A stretch of DNA of 54,751 nucleotides from assembly GCA_903862465.1 (NCBI GenBank), contig CAIOYH010000152.1, positions 1 to 54,751 of the forward strand. The letters are read 5' to 3'. Both the position numbers and the translations under genes were made by a program. The notes below the pieces were generated by a model. That model saw only the letters and a program-made list of their open reading frames with translations, searched no databases and had not been told where the DNA came from. This document shows, one piece after another, positions 16,813-26,600 of the stretch (positions are counted from its first letter, which is position 1; each line of letters starts with the position of its first letter). Source of the DNA: an uncultured bacterium. Its GTDB lineage: Bacteria; Bacteroidota; Bacteroidia; Bacteroidales; CAIWKO01.

Positions 16813-17501
16813 TTTGTTTTGTCTGCGAAAATATCAAATATCTTGCAGCGCAGCGTAAGCTGTATCCCGAACAAATTACGGCAGCAACAGGGATAGACCT
16901 GAATACAATTGTCTCGTTTCTCAACAAAGAGCAACTGCCAAATGCCGAAGAATGTTTGCGTTTGGCTAGCTTCTTAAGTATCCCCGTTGGCACATTGATA
17001 AGTGTTGACATCCAAAAGAAAGAAAGTGTTTTAGCCGACTTTGATTTTAAATTCTTGGTGTTAGATGTGGATGGAGTCATGACCGATGGCGGCATGTATT
17101 ATTCCGAAAAAGGAGATGAATTCAAAAAGTTTAATGCTAAGGATGGCTTAGCGATTATTCGTTTGATAGCTGCTGAGAAGAAAGTGGGGTTTTTGAGTTC
17201 AGGATTCACCAAAAATATCATTGAGAAACGGGCAAAGCTTTTGGGTGTTCATTATGTATTTATCGGTACATGGAAGAAGCTCGAAGTGCTCGAAAATTGG
17301 TGTAAAGAGTTGAACATTTCTCTGAATAACGTAGCTTACATTGGCGATGATTTGAATGATTTGGCTATTATAGAGAAAGTTGGTTTGTCGGCTTGCCCTG
17401 CGGATGCCGTATTGAGCATTAAAGAAAAGGTTAATATCATTTTATCTTCCAATGGCGGGAAAGCTTGTGTGAGAGAATTCATAGATTCCTACCTTTTTTA
17501 A
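16809..17501 (+). CDS. KdsC-like HAD phosphatase with N-terminal HTH domain
   Basis: Residues of about 1-70 read as an XRE-like helix-turn-helix (PEQITAATGIDLNTIVSFLN, then LASFLSIPVGTLISVD). Residues of about 80-230 are a KdsC-type HAD phosphatase: nucleophile D86 and D88 in LDVDGVMTDGG, SSG motif II, and GDDLND motif IV. KdsC enzymes remove phosphate from KDO-8-phosphate or related 2-keto-3-deoxy sugar acids. It starts inside the DAHP synthase stop (ATGA), so the two enzymes are made together. I infer a phosphorylated 3-deoxy-ulosonic acid as substrate. The HTH may bind DNA or be a repurposed oligomerisation domain. Confidence 0.88.
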   Translation: MICFVCENIKYLAAQRKLYPEQITAATGIDLNTIVSFLNKEQLPNAEECLRLASFLSIPVGTLISVDIQKKESVLADFDFKFLVLDVDGVMTDGGMYYSEKGDEFKKFNAKDGLAIIRLIAAEKKVGFLSSGFTKNIIEKRAKLLGVHYVFIGTWKKLEVLENWCKELNISLNNVAYIGDDLNDLAIIEKVGLSACPADAVLSIKEKVNIILSSNGGKACVREFIDSYLF

Positions 17502-17686
17502 TTGGTTTGTTTCATCATTGAATATAAGCCGTTTACAACACCCTTCTGAAAATTAGAAAAGTTTTTTCTTGGTCTATTCAAATAAAAGCCTTTACTTTGT
17601 ACATCCAATAAGTTTTTTAGGACAAATAAAAGTGTGTAATAATGCGTTCTTTTATATGTTGAGAATGAAATTGACAAAACAAAATC

Positions 17687-19162
17687 ATGACTTTATCGAA
17701 AAAAACCATCTTCCTAATTTTATTTACGCTGCTTTCGCAGTGTATATTTGCTGAAAAAAATAGTTTTATACCAAGCGTTCAGGAAAAACCTGATTCTTTA
17801 TTTATTAAAGACAATCCTGTTGTGGCTCAATTGGACAGTTTGGTGAATGTGAAGTTCTTCACCAATGCAGATTTTACTGCCGATGTCTCGAAATTAAACA
17901 AATATAAATTCGCTAAAGATTCTATTCCTGAATATACCGACAGTGTTTATCGTGAACGAATCAATCGCTTGGGTGTGAAATCTCCTTTTGAGTTTGTTTA
18001 TAACCAACAAGTACGAAATTTTATTGATTTATATGCCATAAAAAGACGCTCCCTAACCTCCCGCATGTTGGGCATGGCAGAAATGTATTTCCCCTTATTT
18101 GAAGAACAACTAGACAACTATGGGGTTCCTTTAGAATTGAAGTTTTTGCCTATCATCGAATCGGCGATGAACCCCATAGCTCGTTCACGCGTGGGTGCAA
18201 GTGGTTTGTGGCAATTTATGCTTGGCACCGGGAAGTTATATGATTTGAAAGTTACTTCCTATGTTGATGATAGATGCGACCCCTATAAAGCAACTGTGGC
18301 AGCATGCAAGTTCTTAAGCGATTTGTATTCGGTCTATCATGATTGGGCAATGGTTTTAGCGGCTTACAATTGCGGTCCGGGCTGTGTGAATCGTGCCATA
18401 CGTTTGGCGAATATTGATACCGCAGAACGTATAACCTATTGGAAAATACAAAGCTTTTTGCCGAAAGAAACACAAAATTATGTCCCTGCTTTTATTGCGG
18501 TGAGTTATGTGATGAGTTATGCCACCGAACACAATCTATATCCTATGCAGCCCCCCATCATGCATTGCGATATTGATTCTATCACTTTAACGCACAATCT
18601 TGCCTTGTCGCAAATTTCTTCATATCTCTGCATCTCGAATGATAATTTACAGATGCTCAATCCTGCCTATAAGAAAGGAATCATTCCCGCTACAGCAGAA
18701 ACACCTTATGTCTTACGACTTCCTCGAAAGAATATGGACGATTTCATCAACAACGAAACTGCCATTTATTGTTACAAAACACCTCAGGAGATCAATTATT
18801 TGGCGCAATTGCAAAAGATGGCTTCATTAAAAACAAGTCCAAGTCCTGTGGCACTAAAGAAAGCAGCTACAACACCAACGGTGGCAGCCAAACAAACCAC
18901 AACACCAACGCAGCCCACAGCCACAGCCAAGGTAGAAACTCCTGTTACGCCAACTCAAACCGCCCCCAACGTCGCAGCGAAGCCTTCACCAAGCACGTAT
19001 AACAAATATGTATATCACACCGTGCAAAAAGGAGACAGTCTGTGGAGCATTGCTAGTAAGTATTCAGGCGTTTCTATTGACGAAATTCGCAAACTGAATA
19101 ATTTATCCGTGAAACAAACTATTTTCCCGGGACAAAAGTTGAAGATTGGACTGAAGGGATAA
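17687..19162 (+). CDS. LysM lytic murein transglycosylase (MltD-like)
   Basis: A 491-residue secreted peptidoglycan hydrolase. It has an N-terminal signal peptide (KTIFLILFTLLSQCIFA), a lytic transglycosylase domain at about 110-300 with catalytic E158 in LPIIESAMNP, then GASGLWQFM and the AAYNCGPG motif. A Thr/Pro/Ala-rich linker leads to one LysM domain at about 441-488 (HTVQKGDSLWSIA..PGQKLKIG). E. coli MltD usually has two LysM repeats; here there is one. A strong terminator follows. Confidence 0.94.
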   Translation: MTLSKKTIFLILFTLLSQCIFAEKNSFIPSVQEKPDSLFIKDNPVVAQLDSLVNVKFFTNADFTADVSKLNKYKFAKDSIPEYTDSVYRERINRLGVKSPFEFVYNQQVRNFIDLYAIKRRSLTSRMLGMAEMYFPLFEEQLDNYGVPLELKFLPIIESAMNPIARSRVGASGLWQFMLGTGKLYDLKVTSYVDDRCDPYKATVAACKFLSDLYSVYHDWAMVLAAYNCGPGCVNRAIRLANIDTAERITYWKIQSFLPKETQNYVPAFIAVSYVMSYATEHNLYPMQPPIMHCDIDSITLTHNLALSQISSYLCISNDNLQMLNPAYKKGIIPATAETPYVLRLPRKNMDDFINNETAIYCYKTPQEINYLAQLQKMASLKTSPSPVALKKAATTPTVAAKQTTTPTQPTATAKVETPVTPTQTAPNVAAKPSPSTYNKYVYHTVQKGDSLWSIASKYSGVSIDEIRKLNNLSVKQTIFPGQKLKIGLKG

Positions 19163-19181
19163 TATATACATACTTTAAATG

Positions 19182-19213
19182 AAAAAGGCTTGGAGCAATC
19201 CAAGCCTTTTTTT
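19182..19213 (+). terminator. Rho-independent terminator after the transglycosylase
   Basis: Stem AAAAAGGCTTGGA / TCCAAGCCTTTTT with loop GCAA, followed by a T run. It also fits as the limit of leftward transcription through the tRNAs. Confidence 0.9.
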
Positions 19214-19215
19214 TG

Positions 19216-19288
<73 letters not shown>

Positions 19289-19328
19289 ATATATAAACAA
19301 CAGTATCAAGAAACCCTTCAAGCTTGTG

Positions 19329-19401
19329 TCGGGATGAGAAGACTCGAACTTCCGACCCCCACGTCCCGAACGTGGTACGCTACCAACTGCGCTACATCCC
19401 G
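19329..19401 (-). tRNA. tRNA-Pro (anticodon CGG)
   Basis: A minus-strand cloverleaf: acceptor CGGGATG/CATCCCG, D arm GCGC-AGTTGGTA-GCGT, anticodon stem CCACG/CGTGG with loop TTCGGGA, T arm GGAAG-TTCGAGT-CTTCT. The anticodon CGG reads CCG. CCA is not encoded. Confidence 0.95.
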
Positions 19402-19447
19402 ATTTTATATTGCGGCTGCAAAGGTACGGATTTTATTTTTAATATGA

Positions 19448-20059
19448 TTACTGTAATAGCTTCATTTTTATTTTTGATGCAAGAATATCTATCGCAACAT
19501 GATTTCGGCCCCCTTGCGGGATGATGATATCCGCATAGCGTTTCGTGGGCTCTATGAACTGAAAGTGCATCGGTTTCACCCACTTTTCGTAGTGTCCCAA
19601 CACATCCGACAGGGAACGACCTCTTTCTTCTGTGTCGCGGTGGATGATACGCATCAGGCGGTCGTCGGCATCAGCATCAACAAAAACTTTGATGTTGAAA
19701 CGCTCTAATAGTTTGGGATGCGTGAAAATCAAAATACCCTCCACGATGATCACTTTTTTAGGCTCAACAGGGATAAACTCTTTGGCACGCGCACAAGTTA
19801 AATACGAATAGATGGGCATGTCTATCGTCTTGCTTTTTTTCAACAGGTCGAGGTGTTTGATCAGCAAGGGGAATTCGATGGAGGACGGGTGATCGAAGTT
19901 TATTTTGGAGCGTTCTTCGGCGCTGAGGTGTCCGTTGTCTTTGTAATAGGAATCCTGAGAAATAACAGCCACAGACCCTTTAGGGAAGTCGTGCATGATT
20001 TTTTTAACTACGGTTGTTTTTCCGGAGCCTGAGCCACCGGCTATTCCGATGATTAACAT
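19448..20059 (-). CDS. udk: Uridine kinase
   Basis: Phosphorylates uridine and cytidine in pyrimidine salvage. P-loop GIAGGSGSGKTT lies at the N-terminus, followed by ISQDSYYKD, NFDHPSSIEF, the PIYSY segment, and the RRIxRD-like RIIHRDTEERGRS lid. At 203 residues it is of normal length. It is transcribed toward the tRNA pair from the promoter at 20107-20114. Confidence 0.96.
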   Translation of the reverse strand: MLIIGIAGGSGSGKTTVVKKIMHDFPKGSVAVISQDSYYKDNGHLSAEERSKINFDHPSSIEFPLLIKHLDLLKKSKTIDMPIYSYLTCARAKEFIPVEPKKVIIVEGILIFTHPKLLERFNIKVFVDADADDRLMRIIHRDTEERGRSLSDVLGHYEKWVKPMHFQFIEPTKRYADIIIPQGGRNHVAIDILASKIKMKLLQ

Positions 20060-20106
20060 ATATGTGTTTTGTTCTGTATTATTACTTGGTTAATGGTTTC
20101 ACGATG

Positions 20107-20114
20107 CAAATATA
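20107..20114 (-). promoter_or_regulatory. -7 box TATATTTG for udk
   Basis: Minus-strand box 47 bases upstream of the udk ATG. Confidence 0.55.
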
Positions 20115-20372
20115 TGCATTTTTGGAGTTTTACAAGCTAATGTGTTTATTATTTTTATCAATCTACGATGGAATCTAGTTAGAATGGCATAAGAATAAAG
20201 TAATAAAGTTGAGAATCAGAGGGGGATGATGTTTTGTTACTGAAGTAATAAAGTTAAGGGTGGGGGATTTTGTGAATAAGGGGTGTTAGGTAATAGCGTT
20301 TAAGAGGTTTATAATTTTGGATTCATTTAATGGAAATTGAGAGCATTGTTTGTCTCCTTATGTAAAAGTGAT

Positions 20373-20615
20373 AATGCAAAGAATTGCTGTTGTATTGCAA
20401 AGTTTCACTGTTGTGTTGCAAAGTTTCGTTGTTGTGTTGCAAAGTTTCGCTGTTGTGTTGTAAAGTTTCGCTGTTGTGTTGCAAAGTTTCACTGTTGTGT
20501 TGCAAAGTTTCGCTGTTATGTTGCAAAGTTTCGCTGTTGTGTTGCAAAGTTTCACTGTTGTGTTGCAAAGTTTCGCTGTTGTGTTGCAAAGATTCGCTGT
20601 TGTGTTGCAAAGATT
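20373..20615. repeat. 21-bp tandem array 4 (12 units)
   Basis: Units of GTTGTGTTGCAAAGTTTCGC plus one base. TGCAAAG (once TGTAAAG) recurs every 21 bases from 20375 to 20606, giving 12 units; the first is degenerate. Repetition keeps frames open on both strands (SETLQHN, CCVAKFR), which are not genes. The flanks at 20160-20340 hold only AT-rich sequence with a doubled AAGTAATAAAGTT. Confidence 0.95.
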
Positions 20616-20679
20616 ATGATAGGGATATAATTGAGAGGGAAAAAGGAAATGTTGATTAAAAGTTCAGAGGATAGCTAGT

Positions 20680-20781
20680 TGGCTCGCGCGCAAGGGATTG
20701 GAACGGAAAGCCCACAGGGGCGTTATTCAGCCACGAGGACTTGGAGAGGAAAGCCCGACCCGACGAAGGAGGGATGCGCCC
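20680..20781. repeat. GC-rich intergenic element with internal repeat
   Basis: An island of high GC in AT-rich surroundings. Two related 20-mers, GGGATTGGAACGGAAAGCCC (20694-20713) and GGACTTGGAGAGGAAAGCCC (20737-20756), lie 43 bases apart. It is followed by simple direct repeats of TTCCAAATTCCAAG and AGTTCCT. Small overlapping ORFs here lack coding character. I do not know its role. Confidence 0.5.
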
Positions 20782-20930
20782 AAAAAAAGATCCAAGTTCC
20801 AAATTCCAAGTTCCAAATTCCAAGAGGTACTACGAATTACGAATTGGCGAATTACGAATATGGGGGCGAGTTTAGGGGTTCAGAGTTCCTAGTTCCTAGT
20901 TCTTAGTTCGGAGTTTGGGGTGGGGAATGG

Positions 20931-22238
20931 TTATAGGGAGAATTGTTGGAGGAGTTGTTGGATGCGGAGGCGGTTGTGGAGTTCGGTTTGGATGATGGTT
21001 TGGACGGTGGTGTGGTATTTGAGGGCTAGGGCATGGTGGCGTTTGAAGTACATGTCGTGGAGGACGAGTTGTTTGATGAAGTCGTATTGGTCGTGGTTTT
21101 GGTTGGGATAGTAGATGTCGTAGGCGGCTTCGATGAATCCCCAATAGCCATAGAAGGCGTTTAGCTCGGTCATGGAGAGGAGAATGACGTCTTGTTTTTC
21201 AATCTCTTGTTGGAGATTGAGTTCGACGGAGATGTTTTTTGGGGTCCAAATGTCGGGCCAAATGCCCGTGAAGTAGTACCAATATTGATGTCCCGAATAC
21301 ATGCTGTCCACAATTTGATTGCTGATGAATGCCCAATAGTAGCTGTCGCCGATGGTGAGGAGCTTGGGACGGGTTTTGTTGGGTTTGGTGATGAATGATA
21401 TTTTGGGATAGCACATCTGGAGATGGGGCAGCTCGAAGAGGAGATTGAGGGTGGCTTCGATGTCGAAGTCCACGTCTTTGAGGGTGTTGGTTACGGGGAA
21501 TGCTTCCCAATTGAGTTCGGGCATGTCAATGTGGCGCTGATGTTCGATAAACTTGGCGAGGGTGTCGGCGGCGGTGAACATGCCGTAGGTGCTCCAATGG
21601 ACGCCGTAGGTGGCATATAAGGGATAGGGGGATGTGGACTTGATGGAGCGAAACCATGAGTTCAAATCGAGGGCGAGGATGCCGCGCTTTTTGGTTTGGG
21701 CAATGAGATAGTCCATGTTGGAGATGGTTTTGTTTAGGGGATGATATCTGTCGGGGATGTATTCGGGATAGAAACTTGCTTTGCCGGGCTCGAAGACGAA
21801 TATCAAATCAATGTTGTGGGCTCGTTTGAGGGTGTCTTGGAGGAGTTTGGCGCGGCGCAGGAGGTCGTCCCAATAGAGGATGCCGATGAAGTTGTAGCCT
21901 GTGTAGTCTAAGATATAGCCTTCTTCGTATAAGCAATCGTGTTTGCCCACGACGACGTTTTTGGCTTCGGTTTGTTTGAAGCAGGTGTAGTTTATCTGAT
22001 TGTTGAGACGGATGAGGGGTTGGCGGAAGCCAAAGTTGTCGTCGAGATATTTGGAGCATTTCTTTTGAAAGGATTCGTTGAACCATGTTTTGAAGGATAA
22101 GGAATCGGGTTTTTTGTTGATGACATAATAGCCATTCAAGGGTTTAAACTTGATGAGTTTATATTTCTGTTGTATCAAAGGCAGGAAGAGGATGCCGATG
22201 ATGAGCAGAATGAGTAGTTTTTTGATGAGTTTCTGCAT
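20931..22238 (-). CDS. AlgJ/AlgX-like SGNH protein for polysaccharide O-acetylation
   Basis: A 435-residue membrane-anchored periplasmic protein. It starts MQKLIKKLLILLIIG at 22238, one base after the AlgI-like stop; an in-frame extension upstream lies inside that gene. The fold of the AlgJ/X family is suggested by NFGFRQPLI near residue 70, an FEPGK block, GVHWSTYG, and the GDS nucleophile block in LLTIGDSYYWAF. The family transfers acetyl groups onto exported glycans together with an AlgI-type MBOAT protein. The aspartate usually two residues before the HW histidine is Gly here, so activity is less certain. Confidence 0.82.
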   Translation of the reverse strand: MQKLIKKLLILLIIGILFLPLIQQKYKLIKFKPLNGYYVINKKPDSLSFKTWFNESFQKKCSKYLDDNFGFRQPLIRLNNQINYTCFKQTEAKNVVVGKHDCLYEEGYILDYTGYNFIGILYWDDLLRRAKLLQDTLKRAHNIDLIFVFEPGKASFYPEYIPDRYHPLNKTISNMDYLIAQTKKRGILALDLNSWFRSIKSTSPYPLYATYGVHWSTYGMFTAADTLAKFIEHQRHIDMPELNWEAFPVTNTLKDVDFDIEATLNLLFELPHLQMCYPKISFITKPNKTRPKLLTIGDSYYWAFISNQIVDSMYSGHQYWYYFTGIWPDIWTPKNISVELNLQQEIEKQDVILLSMTELNAFYGYWGFIEAAYDIYYPNQNHDQYDFIKQLVLHDMYFKRHHALALKYHTTVQTIIQTELHNRLRIQQLLQQFSL

Positions 22239-22239
22239 A

Positions 22240-23661
22240 TCAAAATCTGAAATAAATGAATGGATTGAAACCCGAGGAAGCGACCCCCGCAGCAGAGACG
22301 ACGAATAGGAAAATGCCAAAGAGGCTTAGCAGAATGACGTTGCGAGATTTTTGCTTTGAGGAATAGACGCGCTCTTGCCATTGCTCTAAAGAAGGGAGGG
22401 CGCCGAAAAAGGAGAATAGGAAGGCGAACATAAGTATGACCCAAAAGCGGGAGTCGAGGTATAAGTCGGAGGCGCGGAAATTGAAGTTGAACATGCTTGA
22501 CAGGAAGTATTTGATGTGGGATACGTTTTGGCAGCGAAATAAAACCCACCCGATTAAAGTCAAAAAGAAGGTGAATAGGATGCTTGGATATTTGCCGATG
22601 CGACGAAGGAGGTTCAACAAAAAGAGTTTGTCTAATATCAAAAACAATCCGTGGAAAGCACCCCACAGAATGAAATTCCATTCGGCACCATGCCAAAAGC
22701 CTGAGATGAGAAAGACCACCACTAAGTTGAAATACATACGCGGCACGGAAACGCGGTTGCCGCCCAAAGAGAGATAGAGATAGTCGCGCATCCATCGGCT
22801 GAGGGAGGTGTGCCATCGTCGCCAAAACTCTGTGATGGATTGGGAGATGTAGGGATTGTTGAAGTTTTCGGGGAAGATGAATCCCATCATGCGGGCTAAG
22901 CCGATAGCCATGTCGCTGTAGCCCGAGAAGTCGAAATAGATTTGGAAAGCATAAGCGACGATTCCTAACCAAGCCAAAGGGGTGGTTAAATCGTCGGCTC
23001 CTAAGGCGAAAATCTTGTCGGCTTCGGCGCCAAGGATGTTGGCAATGAGTATCTTCTTCGCCAAACCGATGACAAACCGGAAGAAGCCAAGCAATTGATT
23101 ATCCAAAGTGAATTGATAGCTGCGGTCTTCGATTTGGTCGGATATTTCGTTGAAACGGATGATAGGTCCTGCAATAAGTTGGGGGAAGAAAAGGATGTAT
23201 AAGGCATAATTCCAAATGCTTTTCATGGGAGGTTTGACGCCGCGATAGACATCAATGAGGTAGCTCATCTCATGAAAGGTGAAAAAACTAATGCCGATGG
23301 GTAAGGCAATCTTGGTCCAATGGAGTTCTTTCATGCCGAAGCCGGAGAGCATGTCGTTGGCATTGGCGACGAAGAAATTGGCGTATTTAAAATAAATCAG
23401 TATGCCGATGTTGATAGTGATGGCGAGGGCAAGGAGGAGTCGTTTGCGGAGTCCTTGGGAGGAATGGATGAAGCGGGCGAAGAGAAAATCGCATACGATG
23501 GAACCTAAAATAACGAAGACAAACAAAGGAGCGCCCCAAGCATAAAACAGGACACTCGCCAATAGCGCTACCAAGTTTTTATAGTTCTTAGGCGTTACAT
23601 AATATAAAAATAAGGTGAGCGGTAAGAAGAAGAATAAGAACAGTATGCTGCTGAAAACCAT
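22240..23661 (-). CDS. MBOAT O-acyltransferase, AlgI-like
   Basis: A polytopic inner-membrane protein of 473 residues with about ten hydrophobic segments. It carries the conserved MBOAT region: NPYISQSITEFWRRWHTSLS, RDYLYLSLGGNR, and the catalytic His in SGFWHGAEWNF. It passes acyl (usually acetyl) groups across the membrane for modification of an exported polysaccharide or peptidoglycan. It is directly upstream of its AlgJ-like partner and five bases downstream of the T9SS peptidase-like gene. No polysaccharide synthase is nearby, so the glycan is unknown. Confidence 0.93.
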   Translation of the reverse strand: MVFSSILFLFFFLPLTLFLYYVTPKNYKNLVALLASVLFYAWGAPLFVFVILGSIVCDFLFARFIHSSQGLRKRLLLALAITINIGILIYFKYANFFVANANDMLSGFGMKELHWTKIALPIGISFFTFHEMSYLIDVYRGVKPPMKSIWNYALYILFFPQLIAGPIIRFNEISDQIEDRSYQFTLDNQLLGFFRFVIGLAKKILIANILGAEADKIFALGADDLTTPLAWLGIVAYAFQIYFDFSGYSDMAIGLARMMGFIFPENFNNPYISQSITEFWRRWHTSLSRWMRDYLYLSLGGNRVSVPRMYFNLVVVFLISGFWHGAEWNFILWGAFHGLFLILDKLFLLNLLRRIGKYPSILFTFFLTLIGWVLFRCQNVSHIKYFLSSMFNFNFRASDLYLDSRFWVILMFAFLFSFFGALPSLEQWQERVYSSKQKSRNVILLSLFGIFLFVVSAAGVASSGFNPFIYFRF

Positions 23662-23666
23662 GTTTG

Positions 23667-26600
23667 CTATTTCATGTACATCATGCGCCCAAAGGTGCTA
23701 TTGTCGTCGGTGATGAAGCGATAATAGTAGATGCCTGAAGCTACTTTGGTGTCGCTTTGGTTGGTGCCATCCCAACTAAAGGTGTAATCTCCCGCATTCA
23801 ATCGGTTGGAAACAATCTTTTTGATTTCGTTGCCGCTCACATCCATAATTATCAAGTCCACCTTTGAGGAATTGTCCAAGGTAAAGCGGATTTGGGTTTG
23901 GTTATTAAACGGATTGGGATAGATTTGGAGATGATTTGGGTTGAGATTGTTTTCGTCAATGCCTGTGGGTACTATCACATGAAAGGTGACAGGAATGGAG
24001 ACGGTATCGGTGAAGTTATAGGTCATTTTCACGATACAGTTGTAGGTGTCGTTCGCCAAACCAAAGGAATTGAAAATTAGTTTGAGGGCGTCATTCTCAG
24101 AAGCATCCAAACTGCCATAATTCACTTCGGAAGTCAACCAATGGTCGTTTCCGTTAGCAGAGAAGTTGCTGATGTCGCAATTATAGACGACGATGTTGGA
24201 GGCACTATTATTGGCCATGGCGATGGAATCCATCCCGATAGAATCAATGATTTGGGTTTTATAGATGGAGTTGGGGTTTTGGGTGACGTTGGAAGCCAAT
24301 TCTATGGAAGGTGGGAAGACGATATAATCCAACCAAGCGCAATCTTCGCCTGCACTGACAGAGTAATCCTTTTTATAGGTCCATTTGAAGATATGTGTGC
24401 CCGAAGTAACGGGATATTCGAAGCGTTGCCATGTGGTGACTCCGTCCCATTTCGCCATTTCAATGCCATCTATGTAGAAAGCGAGAAAGTCGTAATCGGT
24501 ATAGCCGGGATGTGCCTCACAGGAGACTTTTCGATAAAAGCTCATGGTGCCACTGTTCAAAATGTTTAAATTGACATACAAAGAGGTTTGCTGATTCTCT
24601 GAGATATTGCCTGATTTAGCACATTCTAATCCTTCGTAAGGTAATTCTGTAGATGCAAACCAAACGGAATCACCATTGGTGACCCAAGGGAAGTGAGATA
24701 AATCTGCCGTTTCAAAATCTTCGGCATTGCCGCCAATTTGAACGGTAAAGAATTTATGTGTAACGTATCCTCCATCAGCAGTAAGTTTCAGATTGAAAAC
24801 TACGATATGCCCATCGGGAACGGCGTTAGAAGCATTGACCACATAAAAAGCATTTCCATGATTATCGCCTGCAATGTTGGCAAAGTGCATGGAGTCGCTG
24901 ATGATGCCAATGAAAGGGTCGTTGGACGTTAAGATGCCGTTGACATTGTAGGCTGTTGCGCCGCCAATATTTTTCACTTCGACAAGAATGGAAGCGTTTT
25001 CGCCGGGTTCTAAAATGTTGTTGTTGCCATCGGCAACAGTAACGGTGCCTACATCTAATATCAACGAACGAACAGGCAATTGTATTTGGATGTTAAAGGT
25101 GTCGGTGGTATTGAAGACTTTCAAATGTAAGGTAATGATATGATTGTCTTCCACAGTTGTGTCCACATTAAAGGAGAAAGCATTGAGAAACGCCACCGAA
25201 TCGTCGGGAAGGAGATTGCCGACATTTTCCACACTATCCACCATAGCAACATGGCTGTCGGTAGTGGAGATTTGCATGTGGGCATTTGGAATCGTTACGC
25301 TGCCAATGTTTTTTAAGGCAACGCTTAACAGGACGTTCTCGCCTGCATTGATGATGGAATCAATTCCCGCAGCTACCTTATAGGTAGCAAGCACGCCATT
25401 GGTGTTAAACGCTAAGGTTTTGGTGGAAGAAATGTTGTTGTTGTCGGTAACTTTGAAGGTTATGGGCAGGTTGTTATATTCCATAGTAGGGGTTCCCGAA
25501 AGCAAGCCATTGTCGGAGATTTTTAGCTCAAAAGGAATGCTTGGGGGCGTAAGCGTAATCATCCGAGTTGTTGTGTTTACATTTAATTTGCCTGAGTAAT
25601 CCGTGTATTGATAGTTGTTGTTATCGCCACGCGACACAGCGCTAATCCATGCTGTGGTTGAAGCGACATTGATGTTGTCATAATAGAATTCAATTTTTCC
25701 GCTTGGATATAGTTTCACGGCAACATTCACCACGCTTGTGCCTTGTCCGTTCACATAAGCGCTCCATCTAAAGGTGGCGTATTGACTGTTTCCTTCATAC
25801 CAAAAGCCATTGCCTGAACCGAAAGTCAAATCGGTGAGGAAGGGGGCAATCATTTTGGTGCTTTTAAACAACAATACTTTGTCCACCAAATAGGGCCATG
25901 TGTAAAACAAGTCATCAAACTTGATATAGCCATCAGGACTAATATATAGTTTGTTGTATTTCTCGCCATAGAAAGGAAAGTCGAAGCCAAGATTTTGAAC
26001 GGCATAGCCTGTTGCATTTGTGACCAAGGCTAATGTGCTAATAGCAGGATAGGTTGCTGTGGTGTAGCTTGCGGAAAAATCATATAAGTAATCCCAATGA
26101 TAGGGCGTGGTGCCATTTGCAGCGCTTAATTGCAAGGAATACGGTTCGTTGACGGGAGCATCGGGCAAGGAAGTAGTGGTGATGCCGACTTTGCTAAAGT
26201 TTACAACTTTAGTTATGGACAAACGGGTGGTGTCATTATTGGTCAGCACTACATTGGTTGAAGGGCAATCCGTTTGAACCACACCCGAGGTGTAATCAAT
26301 AATGGAATAGCTGTTTATTTGTCCTGTATAGATGTCATTAGGATCGTTTTCGGCAACTTGCAAGAAGTACTTAGCATTTTGCCCGGGCTGAATATAGGTA
26401 AGCAAAGGGCTTAAGTCGAGACCAAATTCTATGGTTTTGGCAGCCTCTATGGTGTCGCCTTGCATGAAATAATCGCCTCCCTGAAAGTTATAAATCGGGA
26501 ATTCTAAGACGTAGCGAGGTTTCGTATCCGTGAGATTGGTAGAGAGTCCTGCTGTTACTTTGATTTTGTTACGGGAATCGTGTTTGAGTTGCACTTTCAT

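Noticed and set aside
20331-20659. ORFs in the 20.4 kb array (SETLQHN and CCVAKFR repeats)
   Set aside because: Same artefact of a 21-bp repeat; open in several frames on both strands.
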